From the NCBI GenBank assembly GCA_019095985.1, contig CM032669.1, positions 39,675,698 to 39,739,697 on the forward strand: 64,000 bases of DNA. The letters run 5' to 3'. This DNA is from Streblospio benedicti. Its lineage: Eukaryota; Annelida; Polychaeta; Spionida; Spionidae. Made by a program: the position numbers and the translations under genes. This document shows positions 26,401 through 38,154 of this stretch, in pieces. Numbering within the stretch: the first letter of the stretch is position 1; each line of letters begins with the position of its first letter. The notes beneath the pieces are model-generated. The model searched no databases and was not told the DNA's origin. It saw nothing but the letters and a program-made list of their open reading frames with translations.

Positions 26401-28940
26401 TTAAATAGATGTACCATAATGTTGTTCATTAATTTGCATAAATATATATAAAGTATATGATGACATTAGAATTATGTTGTGATTCTAAATTCAGGAATGA
26501 ATAATTGACATGTAGTTTTCATAGGGGAGTCATAATTCACTTTTGTCTACATACTAATATGATTTTCAAAAGTACGATGAAATTTTGTAAAGATACATTT
26601 CTAGATGCTGTGAACTAAGAGAAAGTTTTAGTAAGGTGTGTGATGTACATATATATATACACCGTGATACAACAAATAGGCTGGTACTAAATGGCTTAGT
26701 GTCTATTTGCAAGAGTAGTGTTAGTAAAATATGAACTGCAGAATTACTCATAATGGTGATTATAAGCTATAACTTACCTAAGATAATATACATCATTTTG
26801 TTCCTAAACCATCTGGATAGCGTGGATAGTAGAACTGAACCAAACCAATATATTATGGAAGGACTTACAGGAATGAAAGGTAATCAAGCAATTTATTTAG
26901 ATAGTTGGTTGGTCCATTTCTTTGTAAGGGAACACACGTTTATTTATTAACTTCATTGGTCGATTGAGGTTTGTTATAAGAGCAGTGGGACGGTTCTGCA
27001 GGATTTAGAGAGGTTTGATGTTACTTTTTACTTGATTTCACTAGATGAGGTCAGCTATCTTCTCTCTCCAAAGTAGTGTCGAAAACATTCGCCCAGTCTC
27101 GTCATCTGCCAATACGTGCACTTAGCTTCTCGTAAAAATGACTATATGTAAACATATTTTGTAGTCATACCTGTACCTCTGCATATATGAATTGCTTTTG
27201 AAATAACGAATATGATATGCTTATATACAAATGGATTTATTACATAACTCTTTAGTCTACAACATTGATACAACTGAGAATGATTTAGTGGTATTTTACA
27301 ATCTTCGAATTACCCCAATTTCAATTCATCAGAGGTGTAAATTTGTTTTAAGATATTAAAAAAAGTAATTGGATTGATTGTGCATATTTTGAAAATCTGG
27401 ATACATCATAAAGTTCATTTAGTCTAACACATCCAAACAATTGCCTTTTGATATCAAAGATTACTCTGTTTATCAATGAAGTATTGGGCAAGAGAAGTAC
27501 CACCGAAGGGAACTTGCTCAAAGTAGCATTTAATATAAAGGACTCCAAAGACGAGTGACCTAAGGATAAAGAGAGGGGAAGGAAAGGAAAATACTGGCAA
27601 ATCATGTTAATTGATATATGGCTGCGCAGTGAAATTTTAAAATGTACCATGATACTACGCATCATACTGTTTCTTTTTCCCCCTTTTCTGAAAACCTGGA
27701 TCTGCCTGAGACATGTGCCCTGGGTCACTTGGATCTGTCGTTTGTTTATTGCACTTCTATTGGGTGATAACTGCAGTAGACAGTGTGTTCACGTTCTTGG
27801 AAAAACCATGGCCAAATTTGAAATGCATTTGACTGCAAATGTCAGCATGTACGTCCATTTGCAGTTAGTGTACACTTTACACCTATATCCACATTCAGGC
27901 TGAGTAGTACATGCAGTCGAGAACGGATTCTGCTAGAAATTACACATGCTTGTTGCTTTGGTTTTAGTATTCAGAAATTTTAAGCCACCGTGGTTATAAT
28001 GACTACAAGATTCCTGTTAAAGTGATTACGTCTAACTGGACTCTAATAATAGATATACATACTATTAGCTTTTGTAATTACAATTGCAAGAGATTTAAAC
28101 TGTATCTAAACAGTAAATGTAACTTGCAAAACGAACTTAACATCTAACCAGCTCACACCACAAATCCAACTCAATAACAAACAGAGCCCTAAAACTTTAA
28201 AGCCAAATCTAAAACAAAATCGCCACCAGAGAGCACAGATTAATCTGAGCACATAGCGTTCAATGGGTTAACTACACATACCGCAACACCAGGCATAATT
28301 ATCTATGGCACATTAGTTCATATCACCACAACCCCATGAGCGACGATGACCAAACTATGCATTATGTACGCACTAACACGGCATTAACACGTTATCGCAC
28401 TGCGCATCAGACGTTGGTAGCCCCAATGTGACATGGCTTCACGGTTACTATGGAAGTGGATTAACAGTACTAGCATTTTTATGATCCCAGCATACTTGGT
28501 ATGAATGATTGCTGATGGCATCGCTGTGATTTTTCGCTTATTATTGAAGTGATTTTGGACATGGGCCCCAGCATCATGGGAGGGTGTGTGTGGTATGTAT
28601 GTATACGACTATGATTTATAAACACTATACCACACACGCTATTACTACTATCTTATAGAAGGGTTTATAATAGCCACAGAGACCTGGGAGCCAGGGCATC
28701 CGTTTTAGGATTGATCGAAGCTGTAGTATATAGAGCATCAATCGCACTGTTCGGCCACAATCCGTGAGTTTATTGTTTATGTGTCATTAAAATACAAAAA
28801 TGTCACTTTTTGTGAAGTAAAAAGTAATTTTAAAAAGCATTAAGTGGTGGTATCAATGTATCACTGTATCAGGGTAGATAATGTTTGGATGTCAAGTTTT
28901 ATTTCACGTCAGACGAAAAACAAAAAACAAAACAAAAACT
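23483..28940. other. Long non-coding stretch
   Basis: No supported gene in about 5.4 kb. A minus-strand end fragment of the GGCAGATCCAGG MITE lies at about 27660-27708 (CTGAAAACCTGGATCTGCCT). Overlapping minus-strand frames at 25339-26139 of 92-125 codons show no recognisable motifs. Confidence 0.5.
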
Positions 28941-29103
28941 AGATATATTGGTTTATTTCTTAAGCAGGATAACAAATAAAAAGTCAAAATACATTGAGCT
29001 TTCGGCAAACTCTCTTGCCTTGATCACAACCGAATGACGTCATAAGTCGTCACTGTTGGCGCTTTTATTTGTTATCCTGTTTAAGAAATAAACCAATATA
29101 TCT
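28941..29103. mobile_element. 163-bp element with 41-bp inverted ends
   Basis: The left arm 28941-28981 begins AGATATATTGGTTTATTTCT. The right arm 29063-29103 is its reverse complement with one mismatch, ending AGAAATAAACCAATATATCT. The ~80-bp centre contains a small hairpin (minus strand GGCAA-gagagt-TTGCC followed by GAAAG) that resembles the stem II and GAAA block of hammerhead ribozymes found in Penelope-like retroelements. It is either a short foldback MITE or a head-to-head remnant of such an element. Confidence 0.75.
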
Positions 29104-29205
29104 ATCAGATCCAGGATAAATGAACTTCCATCAAACCAAAACAAAAACTGTTTATGTGAATGGCTGGTTTTAGCGACTGGTGCTCTATACTTTCTGACAT
29201 CTCTT

Positions 29206-29640
29206 TATTGAAATATGCTGACACAGCCTTACGTAATTACAATTTGAATATTTCTACCAATATTCCATAGCTTAACTATGGAGTAGGTGTTAATCAGGAA
29301 GTTGTTTTGATTGGCTGGATTAAGATTTGATTTGATTGGCCGATTAGGTGTTCATGATCATAAAGCTGTGTCAGACATTTTTTTAGTATTTTTAATGGTG
29401 ACTGATAGGGCCTGTATATCATCTACTAAAATGGTACTCACATTGTTTGGTACATCCCATCACAGTAATAAAACAAAACAAATTAAATCAAATAGAAATG
29501 ATCCGCAATGCAAACCAATCTTAATCCAGCCAATGAAAAACAACTTCCTGATTAACTTACTGCAAAATGAAGCTATGGAATATTCGTGGAAATATTCAAA
29601 ATTGTAATTGCATAGGACTGTGTCAGCATATTTGAATAAT
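29206..29640. mobile_element. Foldback MITE with ~125-bp inverted arms
   Basis: The left arm (about 29206-29335) includes AAATATGCTGACACAG, AATATTCCATAGCTT, TTAATCAGGAAGTTGTTTT and TTGGCTGGATTAAGATTTGA. The right arm (about 29512-29640) carries the reverse complements CAATCTTAATCCAGCCAATG, AACAACTTCCTGATTAA, AAGCTATGGAATATT and CTGTGTCAGCATATTT. The centre is about 175 bp of AT-rich DNA. No coding capacity beyond an incidental frame. Class II non-autonomous element, family unknown. Confidence 0.88.
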
Positions 29641-32328
29641 GTGAAGTGATAAAGTATATACTAGAGCATAAATCAAGCCTAAAAGGAATGCCGTAGCTCC
29701 CATGGTCTCCGTGCCTATTAGATACCCTTCTATATACCGGTAATAGTAGTAATGTTTATGGTATAGCATTTGTAAATCATAGCAGTATATATACCACACA
29801 CAAACACACTCCCATGATGCTGGGGTCCATGATTTTGGTCTTGCTTTTAACTTGTTGTGTACTAGTATCACATTCTATGTCAGTGCATCGTTCTATCACA
29901 TGGTAATTCGTTTTAAGAACGGTTAAACACATGCAATTGAGGACAGTGGAGAGTGTGGTCTTAACAACCTTGAATTGCAGTTCTTGAATGAGTTCTAAGA
30001 AAGAACCCCAAATGTTAATGTTCCTGTTTGGTGCAAGTCTATTCACGTAACATTCAGCTTCATTATTACACTATTATGAACATGTGGGACCGTGACAATG
30101 GTGTGCGATTTTAAGACCATGACATGCATGAGTGATGTGACATCATTAAAAATCTTACTATTGACAGTCCTTAAGATAGTGTCCGTATTGAAAAGTACCA
30201 GCCCTTGAGTACCCAGTTTCCATGATTTTAGTCACTAATATCAGAACATGATTATCAATTATCAATGGTAGGATATACATTAATGTTTTATACCGGCAAT
30301 ATAGTGATTATTGTAGCCCACGCAATAAATCACATATACGAGGGTAACCCAAAACGAATGGCATAACCATGACTGGGCATGCTTTGAGTGTTTAGGTATA
30401 GCATAACAAACTTTGGACAAAAGAACAAAAATGTCTCAATGTAGAGATAAAACTGCAAGGAAGAATGAATATGACGAGTCAAGATCCTCTCATAAGCTCA
30501 TTCAATACTTTAATATTGATAGAATACTGAAATTAACGAGCACACTAAACCCCTTCTCAAGACTGCAACCTCAACCAAACGTATAGTCTGCCCCATGAAC
30601 TGTGATTGTCACAACTGTCTCGAGTGACCCATTTCCTAAATGGGACTCGTTAGCTCGGCACGGCAAGCATGTAATCAAACCGTGCTCAATGGCAATTTAC
30701 AATTTGAATGGGACCGTCTTAATAAAAAGTGCAAATTTTAGGCCACACCAAGAACTTCATAGTTATGAGTGATTTACGTTTCCACTGTATTATTGAGGTG
30801 CAATGGAGTATAAGTAAAGATGCAGTATTGCAGCTGTCTCACAGTTCTGCGCCTGGGAAATTAATAAAATAATAGAAATTTATTTGTGCTGCATCCGTTA
30901 AAATAATTGAGTAGATAGATTAAGGTAGATGCTTGTTTCAAATTTGATTTTAAATTTTCAAATTTTTTTAATTTATTAATTTTACGATATTTCGTCTTGC
31001 ACAGGCTTCTTCAAGTCAGTATATAATAAAACATATCAAAATGATTTATAACAAAATAAGTAAACCAAGTACAGTACACACTTGGGGAATTAATGTTTTG
31101 AATTTTAAATTGCTTTCACTTGTATATGGACATGTATATATTTTGGTCCTTCAATACAGGAGGCTCCTCCACCTCAGTGCAGTAAGATTCGTCTCCCTCT
31201 TGAATAAAAGAGACTTGTATTAGTGGGAGGATTGCTCCCCCCCCCCACTTCTGTATCTGCCTCTGAATATACTCTATAATTCGACAAGTGGAAATGAAAT
31301 AAAAATATTAGATTTTACTCATTACGTAATCATCAGAAAGAAGTTCCTTCTCTAGACTTTGCATATATACGACCTGCAGGATTAAGCAATCACAGCCGAG
31401 TACAGAAACAGTTAATTTATGTAACTTGAAGCATTGACGCGACCCCTCCGTGACCCCTCTAATCATATTTTTTTATCATGCTCATATCTTGGCATAAACG
31501 TATGCAATTTATACACTGTTACTTTAACAATGACGATATTCTTTTTATAAACCTATGGATATAACCTTTTTTTTATCAGAACTGAAAATAGTAAAAAATT
31601 ACAATGATAAATGGTCATATATGCAATATGTGTGTGTTGATAAAGCTATATTATTGTGAATAAATTCATTGTGGAGGGCAGGAAACAACAGACATGAAAG
31701 GCCAATCATTCTTTTCACCCTTCAATATTTACATTATTAAAAGGGGAAAAAAGATTTCAATGCCCATTCATCAGTCTCAGTTGGTTTCTTCCGATTCGTA
31801 CGTCTAACGTACGCCTAACGTAAAAAAAGCCAAGTGCATAGACAGGTGTCTTGTCATAATGCAATGATTTACAGCATTTTGCACAAAAATAGGGAAGTGT
31901 GTTAAAGAATGACAAGTTTCTTGTGCTAACTGATAAATGAACTCTAATGGTTTATTAATTGCATGCTCTTGCTGTTATATAGACATATTGATATTAAAGG
32001 ACGTGTTATGCATTTATTGTCAATTAAAGATGTAGATCTACGGTTTGCTGGGAGAAAAATTAATAATCAATCATATATTGATATTATCTACCAAAAGGTA
32101 GAAAGCATGCAAATAACAGTAATAATTCAATTCCTGGTCGAGAATATGCTGTTGTGATAGTTACCTACATTGGGTTAGAATATCCTCGTTTTCGAAAAAA
32201 ACCCCACATCTTTCACAATGTTAACGCATAAAACATCATGAAAATTAGTATTGTTATGAAGTATGTTATATATACCTATATAATGCCCTTCTCTTTTCAA
32301 CACTGCTATTCACAACCATGTATATATT
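29641..32328. other. Non-coding stretch
   Basis: No supported gene. A short Penelope-like 3'-end signature lies on the minus strand at 30985-31018 (see the separate entry). A C-run sits at about 31230-31239, followed by a weak GGCAGAT-type MITE end. Confidence 0.5.
30985..31018 (-). ncRNA. Degenerate hammerhead-like motif (retroelement remnant)
   Basis: On the minus strand it reads TGACTTGAAGAAGCCTGTGC then AAGACGAAATATCG. The layout, a CTGANGA-like block, a short stem and then GAAA, is that seen in the hammerhead ribozymes of Penelope-like elements. The first core block is mutated (CTTGAAGA), so it is unlikely to cleave. Inferred from motif order only. Confidence 0.3.
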
Positions 32329-32465
32329 CATAGGCAGATCCAGGTTTTCGGAGAAGGAGGGGCGCACTTACGGGATTTCATGAAAAAAACCACCCTATGA
32401 AAATGAAATATTTTGGTGGGAAAAGGGGGGCCCCGCGCCCCCTGCGCCCCCTGGATCTGCCTATG
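32329..32465 (+). mobile_element. GGCAGATCCAGG MITE, complete copy
   Basis: It starts CATAGGCAGATCCAGGTTTT and ends CCCCCTGGATCTGCCTATG, so the tips are perfect inverted repeats over CATAGGCAGATCCAGG. If the transposon proper starts at GGCAGATCC, both ends are flanked by TA, consistent with a TA target duplication as in Tc1/mariner-type or TWA-type elements. At 137 bp it has no coding capacity. Related pieces lie at 7903-8016, 27660-27708 and 40829-40962. Confidence 0.88.
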
Positions 32466-32869
32466 TATATCATTTACAATGACTTTCTATCACTTTCTAA
32501 CACATAGTTTGACAGAGTATGTCCAAAAAATGACAACCGATTTTGCGCTACTTTATCAATGAATTGGGTGCTCAGTACGGTACTTTTACTTTGTGTGGAT
32601 GTCAGATAAACGTTTTCCATAAACCCATACAAATGTCAATACCTATACACATTCTGTTTCATAATCACAGACTCTTGAACATGAGTGTTTCATTTCACCC
32701 AACGGTACGTGCGTTTGTTTTGAGACGCACGTGTTGCGATTTCAAGGCATGTTTTACGTTAAACATACGTTAGCGGAAAGGTCCAGTCTTACTCTCGTCG
32801 TGACGTATTACATGTCACTGGTACACTTATTGGCCATTAATTGATCATTTCTCACATACTTGTATACTG

Positions 32870-33090
32870 ACAGCACATTCAGCACACAATGCTAATCACT
32901 CACACAATCATCACTCACTCATTCTTTCAACCCAACTACTTGCACCTAATAAATGTGCAGGTGTCACGGAGCTGCGTGCAACTATTCAGTTATGAGTTTG
33001 CTCAACACCCACAACCAGACCTGACCGGGAATCGAACCCACTACCTTCTGGTTACAAGTTGCAACTTCCTATCCACTCGGCCACAGAAGC
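32870..33090 (-). mobile_element. tRNA-derived SINE, copy 4
   Basis: The minus-strand head is GCTTCTGTGGCCGAGTGGAT, followed by GGTAGTGGGTTCGATTCCCG with an intact B box, then TGTTGAGCAAACTCATAACT and CAGCTCCGTGACACCTGCAC. The distal part (GTTGGGTTGAAAGAATGAGT) matches copy 3 and not copies 1 and 2. It is the best-preserved head of the second subfamily. Confidence 0.88.
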
Positions 33091-34979
33091 ATAGATGCTC
33101 CAAATAAGTGCTCAGTAAAACGGTATTGTACCACTGAGTTGGCGTATGTTCAAAACAGTTTGAATATATAATTAGTACACATTTATAAGTGAAAGACGAA
33201 AAAAAATAATAAGGAGCTAGAAACTAGAATGTGCTGCCAAGGAACACATTCTTTATGTTACGCATTGTTCGTATTTGCCATATACTATAATTAACACGCA
33301 ATTAACACATTAGTCGTGTTAAATGCTGTTGACTTGAGCTGCAATAATACATTGAGTCGATATGAAACTTGAAGGCAAAAACAAAATATCATCATGTTTC
33401 ATTTTACTTTTCTTATTCTTTCTTTCTTTTTTTGCACAAGTGTGCGTCTTTACTTTGAGAATGAGAGAAATAGGGGGTCTGAGATATTTTGTCATCTCAA
33501 AATCGAGGGTCTTTCTGCTAAGCATATATATATATATATATCTAATCTGTTATATATATATATATATATATACATATATATTAGGCCATGGGTGGGTGAA
33601 GCCCCTATATATATATATACAGGGACTGATCATTGCAGATTCCAAACCATTTTTATCATAATTAATCATTGTTTATGTTTAAAACTCTGTTTGTCAATAT
33701 ATATCAGGTGGGTGCTTCAGCACCGAAAACGTTAATAGAACATTGACAATCTAATTATCATGAGAAGAACTGATGCTGCTCAACTCATTAATTGAACAAA
33801 TAGGTACAGAAATGATTTTTACCAAATAAAACATGTGAAGTTTGAACTGGCTTTATTATATATCAGGCATGTAAATCATAATATTAATTAATGTGTGGAA
33901 TCTGCTGTATATATATTTTTAATGCCATATTTAAATAGTAAATAGGAAATTCTGATATGTAAAGTTTTAGCGCGCGAGATAAAATATTAGGCTCACAAAA
34001 AGTGGAATATTCAAAACTTTGACCGAAACCCCCCTTCCCCTATGTAGAACACTGATCCACTTTTGCGGAGCGTGACAAAATGTACATCATCCCTTAGTAG
34101 AAGTGAAAAGTTTGCAGTTGAGATTATCTGAAAATGTTCGGTTACAAACCAGCCTCAGCCCCCAATGTTTAAATGTGTATGCAACAGGAGCCTGAAGATA
34201 GCTATGATCTTTAATGTAATGTAAACACGTACTAGTTTTACCTCATGCTATATCGTCAGTTCCTTTGATACATATAACACACCATTCCCAGTTTTTTTAA
34301 ATGTTTTTTTTGCTTATGTACATTGTCATTCTCATTTTGCATTTATATTTTAACACCTTCATACTTCCCACTGAAAGTTAGTTAAACCCTGAAGAATCTT
34401 ACATTAATAGAGCTTCGTTAAAGAAAGTCATTTGAGTAAAACCACTGCTGAAAAACATGGTTATAACCATAATGTACACATGTGATAAAGATGGATCATG
34501 AAAAAGAAAACCTTTTTGCTTAATCATGGAAAATCTTGATAAGATTTTGAGCACGAACATCATGAGGATGCACCATGCACGAATCACATCAGGCTCATTT
34601 TTATACTGGCAATGCCTTTTTATGAATAAAACAACAACTTTGATATTTTAACCATATTTTTTTCCACCCCATTTTTATCTTCATCATGCAGAATGAGACA
34701 ATTCTGTGAATAGAAAAAAAATGTTTATTAAACATTTTTCTGTCTGTGCAATCCATTTGTTGCCGTTTTCTCAATTTGTTCCACAACATTGACAGGATTT
34801 GTATTGAATCACAGTGGCATTTCTAAATAACACAGTAAAACATACAAACACTCAAACCGACAATTGCATTAGACATGGTTTGGAAAAACATTCACATATG
34901 CCATTATAGTTGGAACGGTTTATCTCAAACTCTGATAATTCGAATTTATTATTGAGACATTGATTAAATACGCCATAAG
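33091..34979. other. Non-coding stretch with AT microsatellites
   Basis: It contains three AT dinucleotide tracts (33523-33541, 33550-33581, 33605-33621) and a hairpin followed by GAAAAC at 33711-33730. Open frames of Ile-Tyr repeats across the tracts are artefacts. No gene recognised. Confidence 0.6.
33711..33730 (+). ncRNA. Hairpin plus GAAAAC, hammerhead-like fragment
   Basis: GGTGC-TTCA-GCACC forms a perfect 5-bp stem with a four-base loop, followed at once by GAAAACGTT. This matches stem II plus the GAAA core strand of Penelope-associated hammerhead ribozymes. The partner CTGATGA strand upstream is not intact (ATATCAGGTG), so this is at best a relic. Confidence 0.3.
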
Positions 34980-35195
34980 GTGCGGGTTTATTAGGAAGTG
35001 AGATGTGGGAAAAAGTGCAAAATATTATGGATGTGGGAAAAAAGGCCAAAAAGAGGGGATATGGGATTTCATGGAATTGGGATGTGGGAAAACGCCAAAG
35101 AATTGTGGGATATGGGGACAACGCCAAAAATTAGGGATGTGCGAAACAAGGCCAAACAATTAGGGATGTGGGATTTCATGACCCCTTATAAACCC
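34980..35195 (+). mobile_element. GATGTGGG-minisatellite MITE, copy 3 (best copy)
   Basis: The left end GCGGGTTTATTAGGAAGTG and right end GACCCCTTATAAACCC form short inverted repeats (GGGTTTATAAGG type, one mismatch). The interior is about six degenerate 22-35 bp units of the form GGGATGTGGGAAAAACGCCAA. A plus-strand frame, 34998-35378, is open through the units and ends in MWDFMTPY; the same phase in copies 1 and 2 gives MWDFLTPS and MWDHLTPY. This is probably inherited from the parent repeat and not a functional peptide. Confidence 0.85.
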
Positions 35196-37193
35196 AACCT
35201 CATTGAGGCTCCACTCATGTTACTTGACATAATTATTTTTTTATTTCGCGTAAGCACTCTGATAAATCGCGATTTCTATTACATCGATTTTTATTCCCTC
35301 TCTTCAAATTCAGTTCATGAGAGAATGACTCATCGATGTGCATATATTTTTAATTACATGTGTGGTTTGCTTCATTAGCACCATCACTGTAAATATTGCT
35401 GCATGGTCGCCTTACTCTGATGAGCAGATGCAATAAAACATCAGAGAAATAAGAAAAAAAACACCACATGATTGCTTCCTATTTTTTTTATTGTTATTGG
35501 CTTGCTATATCCCAACCATCATGACTTCTTAGCCAAATCTCAGTGAACACGATAAATTATTTATGCACTTGATTGTATTGCTTACTAGCGCAAAGCGCCT
35601 AATATGAAATTACCATACGTACAGAGTGACATAAAGCAAACATGCAGCTGCTACTTTGTGATTGACGTGATCAAGGTCAAACCACAGACCGAGGTAGGTA
35701 GACCAAACGACTTGTGCTTAAAGAGTATACAAACGACGTCGCAGTGGCTACAATCGTTACATACAGCGCAAGTGGTAGTTGTCGCTGGAGATTAGAGTAT
35801 ATGCACACATGAAGGCATATCTATGACTGATGCGAATGCTTGGCAAAGATAGAAAGAATTGCATAGCTCTACACCACAAGATTATTGTTTCATAAACGAG
35901 ATAGACAGGTCAATATTGAAGATAAGTTTGAGTCTATTTGCTCTCATCGTGTGATGTTTATCTCAAGGCATTATGCTAAATCGGCATGCATTAAACTAGG
36001 ATAAATGTGTAAGTTTAAAGACATGCAGATATGTACTAGAACTAACCACTCAATTTGATATATTTTTCATCTGTGAGACAATTATGCCCGAGTTAATTGT
36101 GCATGGTATGATTGCTAAATTTCTACCAATTTTCTGGGCCGCCCCTATAATTGCACCTCAGATTTTCAAGCCCCCCCCCCCCCAAAAAAAAAGAGAACAT
36201 AAACAAACAAACAAAAACAAACAACAACAAAACAAAACAACAAGAAACAAACTGCAAATAAATGATAAAAACATTAAAATAGTAAATTAGATAACTGGAA
36301 AAAACAGAAAAGAAAACGAAACAAAATAATAACACTCAAACTAGTAGTCCAAAATTAAAGTTAGTAAAATACAAGGAATAAAAGATTCCACAACGGTGGA
36401 AGCCGCAGCTTTATAAATTGCTGCCCTTAATCCGGGGGATTGAGGCCGTCTTCATAAAGATAAACCGAACGTCGTTAGCTGTACACGTGATCTACAGTTT
36501 ATTACAATGATGACTGGACGAAGAATGTCAATGGTGGACTACCTTGGGAGTTTGAATTAACGATAGAGATCAGTTTATTAAGGTAATTTACCTAGTGACT
36601 AGTAGTGTCAATGAGTGCTCACTGGTCATCAGGAGTGCTCACAAACATATGTGTAGCAAGTAATTTGCACTGGGATTCATTAGCAGGGGGACAAGTGTTG
36701 TTTGCAGTTTTGCGATGGTTAGCAATCCCTATTGTATTACTATTGTTCCATGATATAGTTGTTTTAAGTTTATATCAATGCATCTAATTAGTTTTTAAAG
36801 CAGCATGTGCCAGCATTGTACCATGCATTACGTTATATGAATAAAAAAGCACTTGTCATGTTCACAACCTTTCATACAAAGTGCTTTCATGTCCAGCTTG
36901 CAAAATGTGCACTAAATAATGCAACTTAAAAACAAAGAATCTGAATTACAAGAATGGGACTGAGTATTGAATAGCTACATGCCATAAATCAATTACCATG
37001 TCGGTTTACATCACTTATGGTCTGTCAACTGATCAAATACTTGTACTTTACTCATGTAATTTGGTTTGTCGTGACAAGTGTTGGCTAGGTGAGAGTTGGG
37101 CGCGTATTTTGACAGCTTTATTGTGTTGCGCTAACTATATCACTCTAACTGTATCACACGTCAAAGAGAATCTGGATTATTTCTGTCAGATGA
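35196..37193. other. Non-coding stretch
   Basis: A C-run and A-rich low-complexity block lies at about 36169-36260. No gene recognised. Confidence 0.5.
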
Positions 37194-37297
37194 GGCGGGT
37201 TCATAAGGAAGTGGGATGTGTGAAAACAGCTTAAAATCTCTCGGATGTGGGGAAAAAAAAGGCCACACAAAATCCTAACCCCCCCCCCCCCCCCCCG
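37194..37297 (+). mobile_element. GATGTGGG-minisatellite MITE, copy 4 (truncated)
   Basis: It opens GGCGGGTTCATAAGGAAGTG, then GGATGTGTGAAAACAGC and GGATGTGGGGAAAAAAAAGG. It stops at a run of about 18 C (37280-37297) that replaces the right half. Confidence 0.75.
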
Positions 37298-38154
37298 TCA
37301 GGTGAGCTTCGTGTTGTTAAAAAGTGAGGAGTTCCATTTGGTATGAGCACACCGGTTGAAAGTGGAAATATTTATTGTATTTGGTTCATAAAATTGAGAA
37401 AGTTACGTGCCTTTTCATGTTGTAACCATATTGGTTACATTTCATCAATGCCACTTTTTGCCACTTTACACTTTGCGTGCAATACACTAAGTTTTCTGTA
37501 AGTGTTCAATTCTTTGGAGCAGGTGAGTCTTGGTTTTCATTCTAATCATTTGAAGAAATATTGGGAACGATGTATTTCAAGCTACCACCGTACAACTAAA
37601 ATGATAACAACATTACTTTGGAGCAAATTCCACTTAAGATAAATCAAACATCTATCCTATATATCAATACGCTAATTTTTGGACTTTGTTCGGCTATCTC
37701 CTATTAAGCCTGACCAGCTGGACGCCATCTGACTAGAGGGGATCGTTCATGGTACTGTGTAGTTTTGCACGAATATGTTTTTCATCGTCGAAATGGCCCT
37801 GATGGTTGTTAATTAGCGGTTTTATAACAAAAATAGCAGACAGCGTCAGCCATGACAACGACATGTGGAGTAATGTGATGTCATAAAGACGCCAAAGGCG
37901 TCACATGGGTTCAAATACTAGAGATTACCACCACTTTGCCAATTGGACTATGTGTACATTAGAACCTTCAATCAAGACCACCTCTATAAATATACCACCT
38001 TTATTATAAGATGATTTATAACAGTCCCAAGTCTTCATAAAAAGACCATTGCAAACGTCCCTAAAGAGACCACCCCTATATTAAACCACTTGACGCCAGT
38101 TCTTGGGCAGTCTTAATAGGGATGTTCTACTGAAGTGTGTGAGAATATCTGTGC
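37298..38154. other. Non-coding stretch
   Basis: No gene or clear repeat seen. Confidence 0.5.
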
